64,000 bases of DNA from Duganella sp. 1224 (GTDB lineage Bacteria; Pseudomonadota; Gammaproteobacteria; Burkholderiales; Burkholderiaceae_D), in contig NZ_JACBYS010000001.1 in NCBI RefSeq assembly GCF_013408245.1, positions 992,001 to 1,056,000 on the forward strand, in the 5' to 3' direction. The first letter of the stretch is position 1, and each line of letters opens with the position of its first letter. This document shows positions 9,196 through 17,654 of the stretch, one piece after another. Both the position numbers and the translations under genes were made by a program. Below the pieces are notes generated by a model. That model saw only the letters and a program-made list of their open reading frames with translations. It made no database searches and was not told the origin of the DNA.

Positions 9196-10093
9196 CACGT
9201 CCTCCGCGACCAGAATTGTCGGACGAACCGCTGTCGCGGCCTTCCAGATCGTTGATCCAGCGTTCCAGCTGGGCAAAGCTCGGCTTGATGTTCAGCTGCA
9301 CCAGGCGGCGGCCGGCGTCGATCGCCAGCAGCGGCGGTTTGCCGGCCACGTGGGTGACCAGCACCACCTTGACGGTTTCCTTGTTGGCCGCCTCCGAGTT
9401 GACCAGCTGCTTGAGCATATTGCACAGCGGGTCGATCAGGCCGTAGCAGAAGAAGATGCCGATAAACGTGCCGACCATGGCCGCGCCGACGTGCTCGGCG
9501 ATCTCGCCCGAGGTCGCGCCCTCGGACACGGTGTTCATGGTGATCACGATGCCCAGCACCGCCGCCAGAATGCCGAAGCCGGGCATCGCCTCGCCGATCT
9601 TGTTGAGCGACTTGGCCGGCTGTTCCTGCTCGGTGTGGATGGCTTCCAGTTCCTGGTCCAGCACGCCTTCGAGCTCGTGGGCGTTGATCTTGCCCATGGC
9701 CATCAGGCGGAAGTTGTCGACGATGAAGGCCAGCAGCTTCGGCTCGTCCAGCACGCGCGGGTAGCGCTGGAACAGCGGGCTGTCCTTGGGCGCCTCGACG
9801 TGGGCGTCGAGCGCCTTCAGGCCGCCGGCGGCCAGCTGCAGCAGCTCGTACATCAGCAGCAGCAACTGGCGCTGGAATTCCGAGTCGTACTTCTTCTTCA
9901 TGATCTTCTTGATCTGGGTCATCAGCTCCTTCAGCACGTGGCTGGGGTTGCCGATGACCAGCGCGCCGATGCCCGAGCCGGCAATCACGATCAGCTCGAT
10001 CGGTTGCCAGATCTGATGGAACGCCCCGCCCATCAGGAAGAAGCCGCCGAAGACGCTGCCCAATACGATGAGAATGCCGACTATTTGCTGCAT
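9179..10093 (-). CDS. motA: Flagellar motor stator protein MotA (LafT-like)
   Basis: MotA is the four-helix stator subunit that couples ion flow to rotation against FliG. The 304-residue product has the start GILIVLGSVFGGFFLMGG, the second helix IELIVIAGSGIGALVIG, and the last helix pair with PGFGILAAVLGIVI and AAMVGTFIGIFFCYG, where the conserved Pro residues of the channel lie. It resembles proton-type MotA. It sits 58 nt after fliA, an unusual partner for a primary motA but normal in lateral systems. Confidence 0.95.
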   Translation of the reverse strand: MQQIVGILIVLGSVFGGFFLMGGAFHQIWQPIELIVIAGSGIGALVIGNPSHVLKELMTQIKKIMKKKYDSEFQRQLLLLMYELLQLAAGGLKALDAHVEAPKDSPLFQRYPRVLDEPKLLAFIVDNFRLMAMGKINAHELEGVLDQELEAIHTEQEQPAKSLNKIGEAMPGFGILAAVLGIVITMNTVSEGATSGEIAEHVGAAMVGTFIGIFFCYGLIDPLCNMLKQLVNSEAANKETVKVVLVTHVAGKPPLLAIDAGRRLVQLNIKPSFAQLERWINDLEGRDSGSSDNSGRGGRGAKAA

Positions 10094-10151
10094 GATGATT
10101 CGCCTTTCCGCGTCATTTTTCTAATCCCTGCCGCTTGGCGCCCGCTGTGGC

Positions 10152-10886
10152 TCAGGCGCCTTGCAGTACTGCTTTCATTTTGTTCAGCGCCGCCTTGTTC
10201 AGCTGACAGACGCGGGCGTCGGTCAGGTCCAGCACGGCGGCGATTTCCTTGTAGCTCAGCTCGAACTCGTAATACATCTGCACCACCCGCTGCTCGCGCT
10301 CGTCGAGGCCGCGCAGCGCCTGCTCCAGGCTGCGCCGCACCACCAGCTGCTCCTCCGGGCTGGGCGCGCTGTCGCTGCTCAGGCTTTCCTGCAGGACGTC
10401 GTCGAAGCTGGCGATCAGCTCGGCGTTCTCGTCCAGCAGGTAAGCCTGGTAGGCCTCGGGCGTCAGCGCCAGGCCGCTCATGATTTCCTGCTCGCTGGGC
10501 TCGCGGCCCAGCTTGCGGGTCAGCGCGCGCACGGCGTCGCGCAGCTTGTGGCTCTGCTGGCGCACCGCGCGCGGGCGCCAGTCCTGGCGGCGCAGCTCGT
10601 CGAGGATGGCGCCGCGCACCCGCAGGCTGGCATAGCTGCCGAAGGCGGCGTCCGGCTCGCCGTAGCGGCGCAGCGCCTCCAGCAGCCCCATCAGGCCGAT
10701 CTGCTCCATGTCGTCGCGGTCGATGGCGCCGGCGATCTGCGAGTTGAGCTGGCGCACGATGCGCTTGACCAGCGGCGCATACGCCAGCAGATGCTTTTGC
10801 TCGTCGGCCACGCTGTGCAGCGGCGCGGCGCCGTGCTCGCCGTAACTCTCGGCATAAGACTCTGCAAATTCTTCTACGTATCCCAT
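10152..10886 (-). CDS. fliA: RNA polymerase sigma-28 factor FliA (LafS-like)
   Basis: FliA directs transcription of late flagellar genes. The 244-residue product has sigma region 2 (LVKRIVRQL..., DDMEQIGLMGLLEALRRY, SYASLRVRGAILDELRRQDW) and region 4 (ALRGLDEREQRVVQMYYE, LTDARVCQLNKAAL). I prefer the ATG at 10886 (MGYVEEFAES), since GGAG lies 5 nt upstream; an ATG at 10907 would add 7 residues. It lies between fliL and motA, as lafS does in lateral systems. FlgM encoded at 7.9 kb is the likely antagonist. Confidence 0.94.
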   Translation of the reverse strand: MGYVEEFAESYAESYGEHGAAPLHSVADEQKHLLAYAPLVKRIVRQLNSQIAGAIDRDDMEQIGLMGLLEALRRYGEPDAAFGSYASLRVRGAILDELRRQDWRPRAVRQQSHKLRDAVRALTRKLGREPSEQEIMSGLALTPEAYQAYLLDENAELIASFDDVLQESLSSDSAPSPEEQLVVRRSLEQALRGLDEREQRVVQMYYEFELSYKEIAAVLDLTDARVCQLNKAALNKMKAVLQGA

Positions 10887-10917
10887 GCCCGCTCCACTGG
10901 TGTTCATGCTGCGCGGC

Positions 10918-11400
10918 TTACTCGACGATGAGCTTGCCAATCATGACTTCGTCAAACGGCTTCTCGCGGCCTTCTTCCTCGAACTCGTGGTCGAAGGCCT
11001 TGTTCAGGGCGGCCGCGAACTGGTCGATGGTCATCACGCGCGCGCTCGACATCGGCAGGTCGGACAGCGTGCGCACCGCCACGCTGCGCAGCATCGGCAG
11101 GGTTTCCTTGGCTTCCTTCTCGCGCTTGGCGCTGGTGGAAACCACCAGGTCGGCCGACAGATAGTGGGTCACGGTTTCATCCGGCTGGTGCTTGAGCATC
11201 ACCACCACCTTGTCGACGGTCAGATACTTGGGCGGCTCCTCGGACTTCTTTTCTTCCTTCTTCGGCTTTTTCTTGCTGTCCTTGGCGTCCGCCGTCTGCT
11301 CGTCGCCGCCCTTGGACATGTACCAGACCGCGCCGCCGGCGACCGCGCCGCCGACCACGACAGCCAGGACGATGGCGATGATGACTTTCATGTTCTTCAT
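10918..11400 (-). CDS. fliL: Flagellar basal-body-associated protein FliL (LafF-like)
   Basis: FliL is a single-pass inner-membrane protein that surrounds and stabilises the stator. The 160-residue product has one N-terminal membrane helix (VIIAIVLAVVVGGAVAGG). A Lys/Glu-rich linker follows, then the FliL periplasmic domain ending in a conserved amphipathic tail. It lies 8 nt after fliK and directly before fliA. In primary systems fliL normally heads a fliLMNOPQR operon; here it is apart from fliM, as in Flag-2 loci. Confidence 0.85.
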   Translation of the reverse strand: MKNMKVIIAIVLAVVVGGAVAGGAVWYMSKGGDEQTADAKDSKKKPKKEEKKSEEPPKYLTVDKVVVMLKHQPDETVTHYLSADLVVSTSAKREKEAKETLPMLRSVAVRTLSDLPMSSARVMTIDQFAAALNKAFDHEFEEEGREKPFDEVMIGKLIVE

Positions 11401-11408
11401 TGTGCAGA

Positions 11409-12932
11409 TTACTCCCCGGTCATGGCAAAGGTGGCGGTGCTGTCATCGTCGGACAGGGCGCGGCCCGGCGTGCGGCCGTCCTGCTGCTCGCGCTGCTGGC
11501 CGTTGCGGCCGCCCTGGTCGGCCTGCGCCTGGGCGCGCGCCGACGACACGGTGACGGCGACCTCGGTGAACTGCTTGTTCGACAGGTCCTGGCGCACGCT
11601 GTCGCCGATGGTGTTGAGCTGGCGCACCACCTCGCTGTTGTTGGCCGACAGGTTGACCTGCAGCGCGCCGGCGCTATGGCGGATCGAGATTTCGATGCTG
11701 CCCATGTTGGGCGGTTCGAGGCGGATCACGGCGTGGTCGTTATTGCGCTGCAGCTGCAACTGCAGTCGGTCGCCGAGCGCCTCGCGCAGCGGCTGCTGCC
11801 ACTGGTCCGGGTTGCCGGCCAGCTTGACGGTGGCGCTGGCCTGGCCGGCGGCCGGGACGGCGCTCTGGCTGACGCTGAGGCTGTTGACCGAGGTGACGCT
11901 GCTGTTCAGCGCGCTGTTGCCATCGTCGGCGCCGTTGCCGGCGCTGGCCACGCGCGCGGCGGTGGCGGCATAGCTGGCGACGCCGCTGTCGGCGGCGCGC
12001 GGCGCGGCCGGCATGGCGTTCCACGCCGGCTGCGGACGTGCGGCGGCCAGCGGCTGCGGCGCCAGGTCGGCGCCGCTGTCGGCCAGTTGGGCGGCGGCGT
12101 CCACCGGCGCCGGGGCAGGGGTGTCTTTATCGGTCTGGCGCGCGGCGGCGGTCGCTGCCGCCGTGTTGGCGGCGCTCTGCTGGGCGGCGCTGGCGGTGGC
12201 GGTCGCGCTGGCGGCCAGCTTGGCGGCGGACGCGGCGGCGGCGGCGTGCGCGGCTTCATCGGCGGCTGGCGCGGCCGGCGTCACCGCCACGCTGGCGGCC
12301 GCCAGGTTGAGGCGGGTGGCGCTGGCGTTCAGCGTCGCGCTTGCGCTGATGGCTTCGGTGCGGGCGGCGTCGCCGTCGGCGGCCAGCGGCGCGGCCTGGG
12401 TCGGCAGCGGGGCCGGGGCGGGCGCGCTGGCCAGCATCGAGGTCAGCATGGCCGGCAGCACGTTGGCGGCGGCGGCGCTGCCAGAACCGGTGGCCTCGTC
12501 GGCGGCCGGCGCGGCGCCGTCGCCGGCGTCATGCTGCTCGGCCTGGGCGCTGGCGGCCACGTCGGTCAGATTCAGCAGCTGGGAAAACAGCGGCGCGGCC
12601 GGCGCGGCGTTCTGGGCCGCGGCGGCCTGGGCAGCCTGGGTGGCCTGGGCATTGTCGCTGGCGCGCTCCGATTGCTGCGCGGCGGATGCCGTCTGCGGCG
12701 CCGGGCGGGTGGCTGGCGGCTGGGCCGGGGCCGCGCCCGACTTGCCGCCGGCGCTGGCGCTGGCGTTGGCGGCACCGTTGCTGCCGTTGCTGCCGTTGGC
12801 CGGTTTGGCGGCGGTGGCCGTGCTCTTGCCGCCGGCGGCGGCCGCCGGCGAGGCGTTGCCGGCCACCGGGGCGGTGAGTTCGGCACGTGCGGCTTGGGCG
12901 GCTGCCGCGGCGCTGGAGAGGGTCATGGTCAT
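11409..12932 (-). CDS. fliK: Flagellar hook-length control protein FliK (LafE-like)
   Basis: FliK measures hook length and switches export from rod/hook to filament substrates. Most of its 507 residues are Ala/Pro/Gln/Ser low-complexity sequence. The C-terminal hook-control domain is visible at QPLREALGDRLQLQLQR and AVIRLEPPNMGSIEISIR. The ATG at 12932 overlaps the FliT-like stop (ATGA). The extreme alanine content produces long open frames on every strand here, which are not genes. A second protein with the same kind of C-terminal domain lies at 30.9-31.9 kb. Confidence 0.88.
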   Translation of the reverse strand: MTMTLSSAAAAAQAARAELTAPVAGNASPAAAAGGKSTATAAKPANGSNGSNGAANASASAGGKSGAAPAQPPATRPAPQTASAAQQSERASDNAQATQAAQAAAAQNAAPAAPLFSQLLNLTDVAASAQAEQHDAGDGAAPAADEATGSGSAAAANVLPAMLTSMLASAPAPAPLPTQAAPLAADGDAARTEAISASATLNASATRLNLAAASVAVTPAAPAADEAAHAAAAASAAKLAASATATASAAQQSAANTAAATAAARQTDKDTPAPAPVDAAAQLADSGADLAPQPLAAARPQPAWNAMPAAPRAADSGVASYAATAARVASAGNGADDGNSALNSSVTSVNSLSVSQSAVPAAGQASATVKLAGNPDQWQQPLREALGDRLQLQLQRNNDHAVIRLEPPNMGSIEISIRHSAGALQVNLSANNSEVVRQLNTIGDSVRQDLSNKQFTEVAVTVSSARAQAQADQGGRNGQQREQQDGRTPGRALSDDDSTATFAMTGE

Positions 12933-13246
12933 GCTTGGATTCCGGTTTCTGCTTGTTCACTTTCGAGGGCGTAAGCCAGCCAGCCCTCCTGGTTTGCCCC
13001 CATTTGCTGCAACTTGCGGCCGAGTTCCTCGGTGGCCTGGTTGCAGCGCTTGAAGGCTTCATTGTGCATCTGGCGCGCCGCCGCCAGGGCGGCCCATTCG
13101 GCGCTGTTCCACTGGCCCTGGGCCGCCATCTGCGGCAGCGCGGTGGCCAGCATGGTGTTGATCGCCGCCAGCGCCGTCCAGTCCTCGGCGGCGATGGCGG
13201 CGCTCATTTTCTGCGTCAGTTGCAGCAGGGTGCGCTGTCTATCCAT
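12929..13246 (-). CDS. FliT-like flagellar chaperone
   Basis: This 105-residue helical protein lies between fliS and fliK, the place of the small lafX/fliT gene in lateral loci. It starts MDRQRTLLQLTQKM and continues with amphipathic Ala/Leu-rich helices and a conserved-looking Trp pair (DWTALAAI, SAEWAALAAA). It overlaps fliS by 8 nt and fliK by 4 nt, so it is part of the operon. FliT chaperones the filament cap FliD, which is encoded two genes upstream. Function is inferred from position and shape, not from a strong motif. Confidence 0.65.
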   Translation of the reverse strand: MDRQRTLLQLTQKMSAAIAAEDWTALAAINTMLATALPQMAAQGQWNSAEWAALAAARQMHNEAFKRCNQATEELGRKLQQMGANQEGWLAYALESEQAETGIQA

Positions 13247-13637
13247 GCTGGGCCTGGATTTCCTGGACGCCCAGCCAGCCCTTCTTGATGGTCGTCAGCA
13301 GCGTGACTACTTCGTCGATGATGGCCGGGTCGAGGCTGACGCCGGCCGTGTACAGGCGGCCGGCACAGTATTCGTACAGGCGGCCGAGGTTTTGCACCAC
13401 CTCGCCGCCATTGTCGAAGTCCAGCGAGCTCGACAAACCGTTGATGATGTCGGTGCATTTGTTCAGGCTGTTGGCCTTGAGCTCGTAGCGTTTGCCGACG
13501 ATATGGCCGCGCGCACGCGCCAGCTCTTCGAGCAAGCCATCGGTGAGCACCAGCACCAGCTCAATCGGCGACGCCCGGGCGACCTGGGCGTTCAGATTGG
13601 TGGAGTGGTAACTGCTGTAGGCTTCCTGGTTCATCAT
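13239..13637 (-). CDS. fliS: Flagellin export chaperone FliS
   Basis: FliS binds the C-terminal disordered end of flagellin and keeps it monomeric until export. The 132-residue product has the family marks YSSYHSTNLNAQVARASPIE near the N-terminus, then LVLVLTDGLLEELARARG and the late YEYCAGRLYTAGVSLD. It follows fliD by 37 nt. The partner is probably the flagellin encoded at 32 kb, the only flagellin in the window. Confidence 0.95.
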   Translation of the reverse strand: MMNQEAYSSYHSTNLNAQVARASPIELVLVLTDGLLEELARARGHIVGKRYELKANSLNKCTDIINGLSSSLDFDNGGEVVQNLGRLYEYCAGRLYTAGVSLDPAIIDEVVTLLTTIKKGWLGVQEIQAQHG

Positions 13638-13674
13638 GGTCTTCCCCGTACTGCGTAAAAATAACTGTTGTGGC

Positions 13675-15099
13675 TTAGCTGCTGCTGTCCGGCGAGAACA
13701 TCGCCGTGAACATGTTCGAGGTGTTGGTCATCGAGGCCTGCAGCGTCTGCAGCGCGGTGAACTGCGCCAGGTAGCGGTTGTAGGCGCTTTGGAAGCGGCT
13801 CTGCAGCGCCGCCATGCGATCGCTGAGGTCACTCTGCAGTTGATCGTTCTGGGTGGTGCGTTGCATGATGAAGCCGCCGGCGCTGGTGGTCCAGGCATTG
13901 GTCAGCTTGTTCATGGCGCCCAGCACGCCGCTGTCGACGCCGATGCCGGCGCGACCAAACAGATTGTCCAGGCCATCCGGATTGGCCGCCAGCGCCTTGG
14001 TCAGCCGGCCCGAATCGATGGTCAGCGTGCCGTCCTTGGTGGCGCTGATGCCGTAGCTGATCAGCGACTGGCCGCCGCTGACGCCGCGCAGTAGCGCGTT
14101 CAGGCGGTCCTTCAGCGAGGCCAGTCCGGCGTCGCCGTGGAGGGCGGCATCCTGGCTGGTCGGCGCCGGCGTGGCGGTCGGATCGGTGCTGGGCGCCAGC
14201 GAATGGTCGCCGGCCGCGGTCAGCGTCTGAATCACACCCATCAGGGTGTTGTAGGCATCCACAAACTTTTGCACATTGCTGGCGGTGCCGCTGGTGTCGG
14301 CGCCGACGGTCAGGGTGACGGCCGGATCGGTGGCGCTCTGTGCCTGGGTGATGGTGAACGACACGCCGTCGACCACCGAGAAGGTGTTCGACGCCTGCTG
14401 GATGCGCGTGCCATTCTTGCCGCCGGCCCAGATCACGGCGTCCTTGGCGGTGGTCAGCGTGGTCTGGTTGCCGAGCGCGGTCGCCAGGCTGGCCGAGCCC
14501 AGCCCGGAGGTGTCGATCGACGCCACCGCGTTGCTGGCGCCGGTGTTGTTGGAGCTCAGCACCAGTTGGGTGCTGCCATTGATGGTCATGGTCGAAGCGG
14601 TGACGCGCGAATTGTTGTTGGCGGCGGCGTTGATCGACGCCGCCACTTCCTTGGCGCTCAGCACCCCGTCCTTGTCGCTGTCGGCGCTGGCCAGGTCGAC
14701 CTGGAACGAGCTGCCGTCGGCCAGCATCACATTCATGCTGCCGGCGCCGGCGGCGGCGCTGTCGGCGACGTTATAGGTCACCTGGCCGGCCGTGGCCAAC
14801 TGTTCGACGTAGAACGCATAGGTGCCGGCGGTGGCGCTCGACTTGGCGGTGGCGGTGGCGATGGCGCTGTTGCTGAAGGTTGCCTTGGTGGCGGTAACCG
14901 AGGTGGTAGAGCTGGCCAATCCCTGCAGCGCGGTCTGGAATGCGCCCAGCGCCGAGTTCAGCGTGGTCAGCGCGGTGCTCACCGCCGTGGCCTGCGCGGT
15001 CTGCTTGTCCAGGCTGGCCTTGGTCGGGCCGACGTAGTCGTTGGCCAAGCCCTGGGCATAGGTCTTGGGGTCGAAGGTGGGCGAAGTGATGACTGACAT
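13675..15099 (-). CDS. fliD: Flagellar filament cap protein FliD (LafB-like)
   Basis: FliD is the hook-associated protein 2 that caps the growing filament. The 474-residue product has the N-terminal FliD signature TFDPKTYAQGLANDYVGPTK followed by LNSALGAFQTALQ. The C-terminal domain includes AMNKLTNAWTTSAGGFI and a QSAYNRYLAQFTALQ coiled coil. A GGAG ribosome site lies close to the ATG. It begins the minus-strand late block fliD-S-T-K-L-A-motAB-flgMN. The 100 nt upstream separate it from fliJ; I could not pick a convincing sigma-28 promoter there. Confidence 0.95.
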   Translation of the reverse strand: MSVITSPTFDPKTYAQGLANDYVGPTKASLDKQTAQATAVSTALTTLNSALGAFQTALQGLASSTTSVTATKATFSNSAIATATAKSSATAGTYAFYVEQLATAGQVTYNVADSAAAGAGSMNVMLADGSSFQVDLASADSDKDGVLSAKEVAASINAAANNNSRVTASTMTINGSTQLVLSSNNTGASNAVASIDTSGLGSASLATALGNQTTLTTAKDAVIWAGGKNGTRIQQASNTFSVVDGVSFTITQAQSATDPAVTLTVGADTSGTASNVQKFVDAYNTLMGVIQTLTAAGDHSLAPSTDPTATPAPTSQDAALHGDAGLASLKDRLNALLRGVSGGQSLISYGISATKDGTLTIDSGRLTKALAANPDGLDNLFGRAGIGVDSGVLGAMNKLTNAWTTSAGGFIMQRTTQNDQLQSDLSDRMAALQSRFQSAYNRYLAQFTALQTLQASMTNTSNMFTAMFSPDSSS

Positions 15100-15199
15100 G
15101 ATCGTGCTCCTTGGGAAGGAAATTAAAGTGTACCCCGAGATAGGGCGACCTTAATCGTTTCCCTATGAAAATATTCCAGACATTTTTTTGTAACCGCGC

Positions 15200-15631
15200 T
15201 TATTTTTGGCCGCGCAGCCACAATTGCGTTGCCAAATCATCATGTTGCTTGCGTTCCTTGGCATTTTGCTGCTGGGACATGATCTTTTGTTCCTTGCTCA
15301 ACACCTTGCCCATCACCTCGCGCCGCGCCCAGGCGGCGTTGAGCGCCTGCTGCGACACCGCCATGTCGGCCTCGTGCATGTGGAGGTCGAGCCGGTGGCT
15401 GTCGGCCATGGCCATCACCGCCTGCTTGTAGTCGCCGCAGTTGCCGGCCAGGGCAGGGTGCAGATTGCCGCTGGCGCCGCTGTTGGTGTACAGGCTGGTC
15501 AGGCGCTCCAGGTTTTTCTGGTAGCGCTCGCGCACGCTGGCTTTTTCCGCCATCTCGGTCTGCAGGCGCTCCACTTCGGTGTTGCGCAGCGCCACCAGCG
15601 TGGTCAGGTTACGGATTTTTTGTTGGCTCAT
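15200..15631 (-). CDS. fliJ: Flagellar export protein FliJ
   Basis: FliJ is the coiled-coil stalk that links the FliI ATPase ring to FlhA. The 143-residue product is a long helical hairpin with heptads (LVALRNTEVERLQTEMAEKA) and a basic end. It overlaps fliI by 4 nt and closes the fliE-F-G-H-I-J operon. Identification depends on length, coiled-coil character and position, since FliJ sequences diverge quickly. Confidence 0.88.
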   Translation of the reverse strand: MSQQKIRNLTTLVALRNTEVERLQTEMAEKASVRERYQKNLERLTSLYTNSGASGNLHPALAGNCGDYKQAVMAMADSHRLDLHMHEADMAVSQQALNAAWARREVMGKVLSKEQKIMSQQQNAKERKQHDDLATQLWLRGQK

Positions 15632-16941
15632 GGTGTCATCAGCTTTTCAAGTTGCGCGATACAGTCGGCGATCGGCGCCGCTTCCTTGGTGCCCTGGCAC
15701 AGAAAATCCTCGACCTTGGGATGCAGTTGCACCGCCTTGTCGGTGACCGGATCGGCGCCGGGCACGTAGGCGCCCAGCGGGATCAGGTCGCGCACCCGGT
15801 CGTGGCGCGCCATGCTGGCCTTCAGCGCGCGCGCCGCCATCTGGTGTTTGTGGTCGATCACTTGCATCATGCAACGGCTAATCGAGGCGGCAATGTCGAT
15901 CGCCGGGTAGTGGCCGCGCTCGGCCAGTTCGCGGGTCAGCACGATGTGGCCGTCGAGAATCGCGCGGGCGGTGTCAACCACCGGATCCTGCTGGTCGTCG
16001 CCCTCGGCCAGCACGGTGTAGATGGCGCTCATGCTGCCGGCCGGGTTTTCGCCGTTGCCGGCCGATTCCACCAGCTGCGGCAGGTTGGAGAACACCGACG
16101 GCGGATAGCCCTTGGTGGCTGGCGGCTCGCCCAGCGCCAGCGCCACCTCGCGCAGCGCCATGGCGTAGCGGGTCAGCGAGTCGACCAGCAGCAGCACGTT
16201 CTTGCCCTGGTCGCGGTAATGGGCCGCGATCGAGTGGCACAGCTCGGTGGCCATGACGCGCATCAGCGGGCTTTCGTCGGCCGGCGCGATCACCAGCACG
16301 GCTTTCTGCAAGCCTTCCTTGCCCAGCGACATGTCGACAAACTCGCGCACCTCGCGCGAACGCTCGCCGATCAGGCCGACCACCACCACGTCGGCCACGG
16401 TCTGCCGCGTCATCAGGCCCAGCAGCACGGACTTGCCGACGCCGGAGCCGGCCATCAGGCCGACGCGCTGGCCCTTGCCCAGGGTCAGCATGGCATTGAT
16501 GGCGCGCACGCCAACGTCGAGCGGCTCGGTGACCGGTTTCTTGCGCAGCGGATGGACGCGCGGCGGTTGCGACTCGAGCGGGAAATCGCCGCCCAGCTTG
16601 CCCAGACCGTCGATCGGCTCGCCCAGGCCGTTGACCATGCGGCCCAGCCAGCCGGAGCCGATCTGCAGGCTGACCTTGTCGGGCGAGGGCAGCACGCGGG
16701 CGCCGGTGGTCAGGCCGACCGCCTTCTTGAACGGCATCAGGTAGGAGACTTTTTCGCGGAAACCGACCACCTGCGCGTCCAGCCAGTCGCCGCCGACTGT
16801 CTCAATCTGGCAACGCTGGCCGGTGTGCAGCGGGCAACCTACGGCCTCAAGCAACAAACCGGACGCGCCCACCAGGCGGCCCGTCGGGGTCGCCATGGGT
16901 ACCGAACCCAGTTCGAGATTGCGTAAGGCATCTGCGATCAC
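15628..16941 (-). CDS. fliI: Flagellum-specific export ATPase FliI
   Basis: FliI energises unfolding and entry of export substrates at the flagellar base. The 437-residue product has the Walker A motif MAGSGVGKS at residues 163-171, Walker B LLLVDSLTR, and the family signature PPSVFSNLPQLVESAGNG. The N-terminus is about 20 residues shorter than E. coli FliI but otherwise complete. It overlaps fliH and fliJ by 4 nt on each side. Confidence 0.97.
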   Translation of the reverse strand: MIADALRNLELGSVPMATPTGRLVGASGLLLEAVGCPLHTGQRCQIETVGGDWLDAQVVGFREKVSYLMPFKKAVGLTTGARVLPSPDKVSLQIGSGWLGRMVNGLGEPIDGLGKLGGDFPLESQPPRVHPLRKKPVTEPLDVGVRAINAMLTLGKGQRVGLMAGSGVGKSVLLGLMTRQTVADVVVVGLIGERSREVREFVDMSLGKEGLQKAVLVIAPADESPLMRVMATELCHSIAAHYRDQGKNVLLLVDSLTRYAMALREVALALGEPPATKGYPPSVFSNLPQLVESAGNGENPAGSMSAIYTVLAEGDDQQDPVVDTARAILDGHIVLTRELAERGHYPAIDIAASISRCMMQVIDHKHQMAARALKASMARHDRVRDLIPLGAYVPGADPVTDKAVQLHPKVEDFLCQGTKEAAPIADCIAQLEKLMTP

Positions 16942-17654
16942 TCGTCGCTCTCCGGTTCATCGCCGCTGTCGGCGATCTGCAGTTGATTATCGACCTGTTC
17001 CATGACGGCCGCAAGCCGTTGATGGCAGCCGGCATCGACCTCATTATCGCCGGCCTTGATCCGGCATTCCCCTACCTCAAGACGGGCATCGGGGATCAGA
17101 TTCCAGCGTTTGGAGCGTTTCGGGTCCAGCTCGGCGATGCGCTTGAGCTCTTCCGGGTTCAGGTAGACATCGATTTCATCGCGGGTCGGCGGCATCGACG
17201 CCAGCGTCTCCTCGACCAGCGCCATCAGCTGCACCGGCTGCAGCGCCAGCTCGGCGCGGATCACCTGGCGCGCCACCTTGGCCACCAGGTCGACCACTTC
17301 CTTGCGCTGGGCGGCGCGGTAGTCGGAGCGCAGTTTCTTCAGGCTTTTCAGCATGGCGTCGACCGGGCGCGCCAGCTGGTCGTAGGCCACCAGCGTCTCG
17401 TGGCGGCCTTCCTCGCGGCCCTGTTCCTGGCCGGCCAGGCGGCCGGCCTCGAAGCCGTCTTCCTGGCCGCGCGCCAGGCCGATCTCGTAACCGTCACGCT
17501 GGCCCTGCTCGAACCCCTCGCTGACCGACGCCGCCCACTGGGCGCCGCCGTCGCCGCCGTGGCCGTGGCCATGGCCGTGCGCGGCAGCGGCCGCCGCGCG
17601 CTGGGTGGTGAACTGCGCCAGCGGCGGGAAGCGGTAGGCACGGAACTGCTTCAT
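16938..17654 (-). CDS. fliH: Flagellar export ATPase regulator FliH
   Basis: FliH binds FliI and FliN and brings the ATPase to the C ring. The start at 17654 (MKQFRAYRFPPL) overlaps the fliG stop by an ATGA and gives 238 residues; the longer open frame upstream lies inside fliG. There is an odd His/Gly stretch (HGHGHGHGG, residues about 26-34). After it come Gly-x3-Gly-like repeats (GFEQGQRDGYEIGLARGQED) typical of FliH, then a V-ATPase E-subunit-like C-domain with VARQVIRAEL. Confidence 0.93.
   Translation of the reverse strand: MKQFRAYRFPPLAQFTTQRAAAAAAHGHGHGHGGDGGAQWAASVSEGFEQGQRDGYEIGLARGQEDGFEAGRLAGQEQGREEGRHETLVAYDQLARPVDAMLKSLKKLRSDYRAAQRKEVVDLVAKVARQVIRAELALQPVQLMALVEETLASMPPTRDEIDVYLNPEELKRIAELDPKRSKRWNLIPDARLEVGECRIKAGDNEVDAGCHQRLAAVMEQVDNQLQIADSGDEPESDE

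Noticed and set aside
15100-15199. Sigma-28 promoter for fliD
   Set aside because: TTAAGG and GCCCTATC are present but spacing and bases do not fit TAAA-N15-GCCGATAA well enough.
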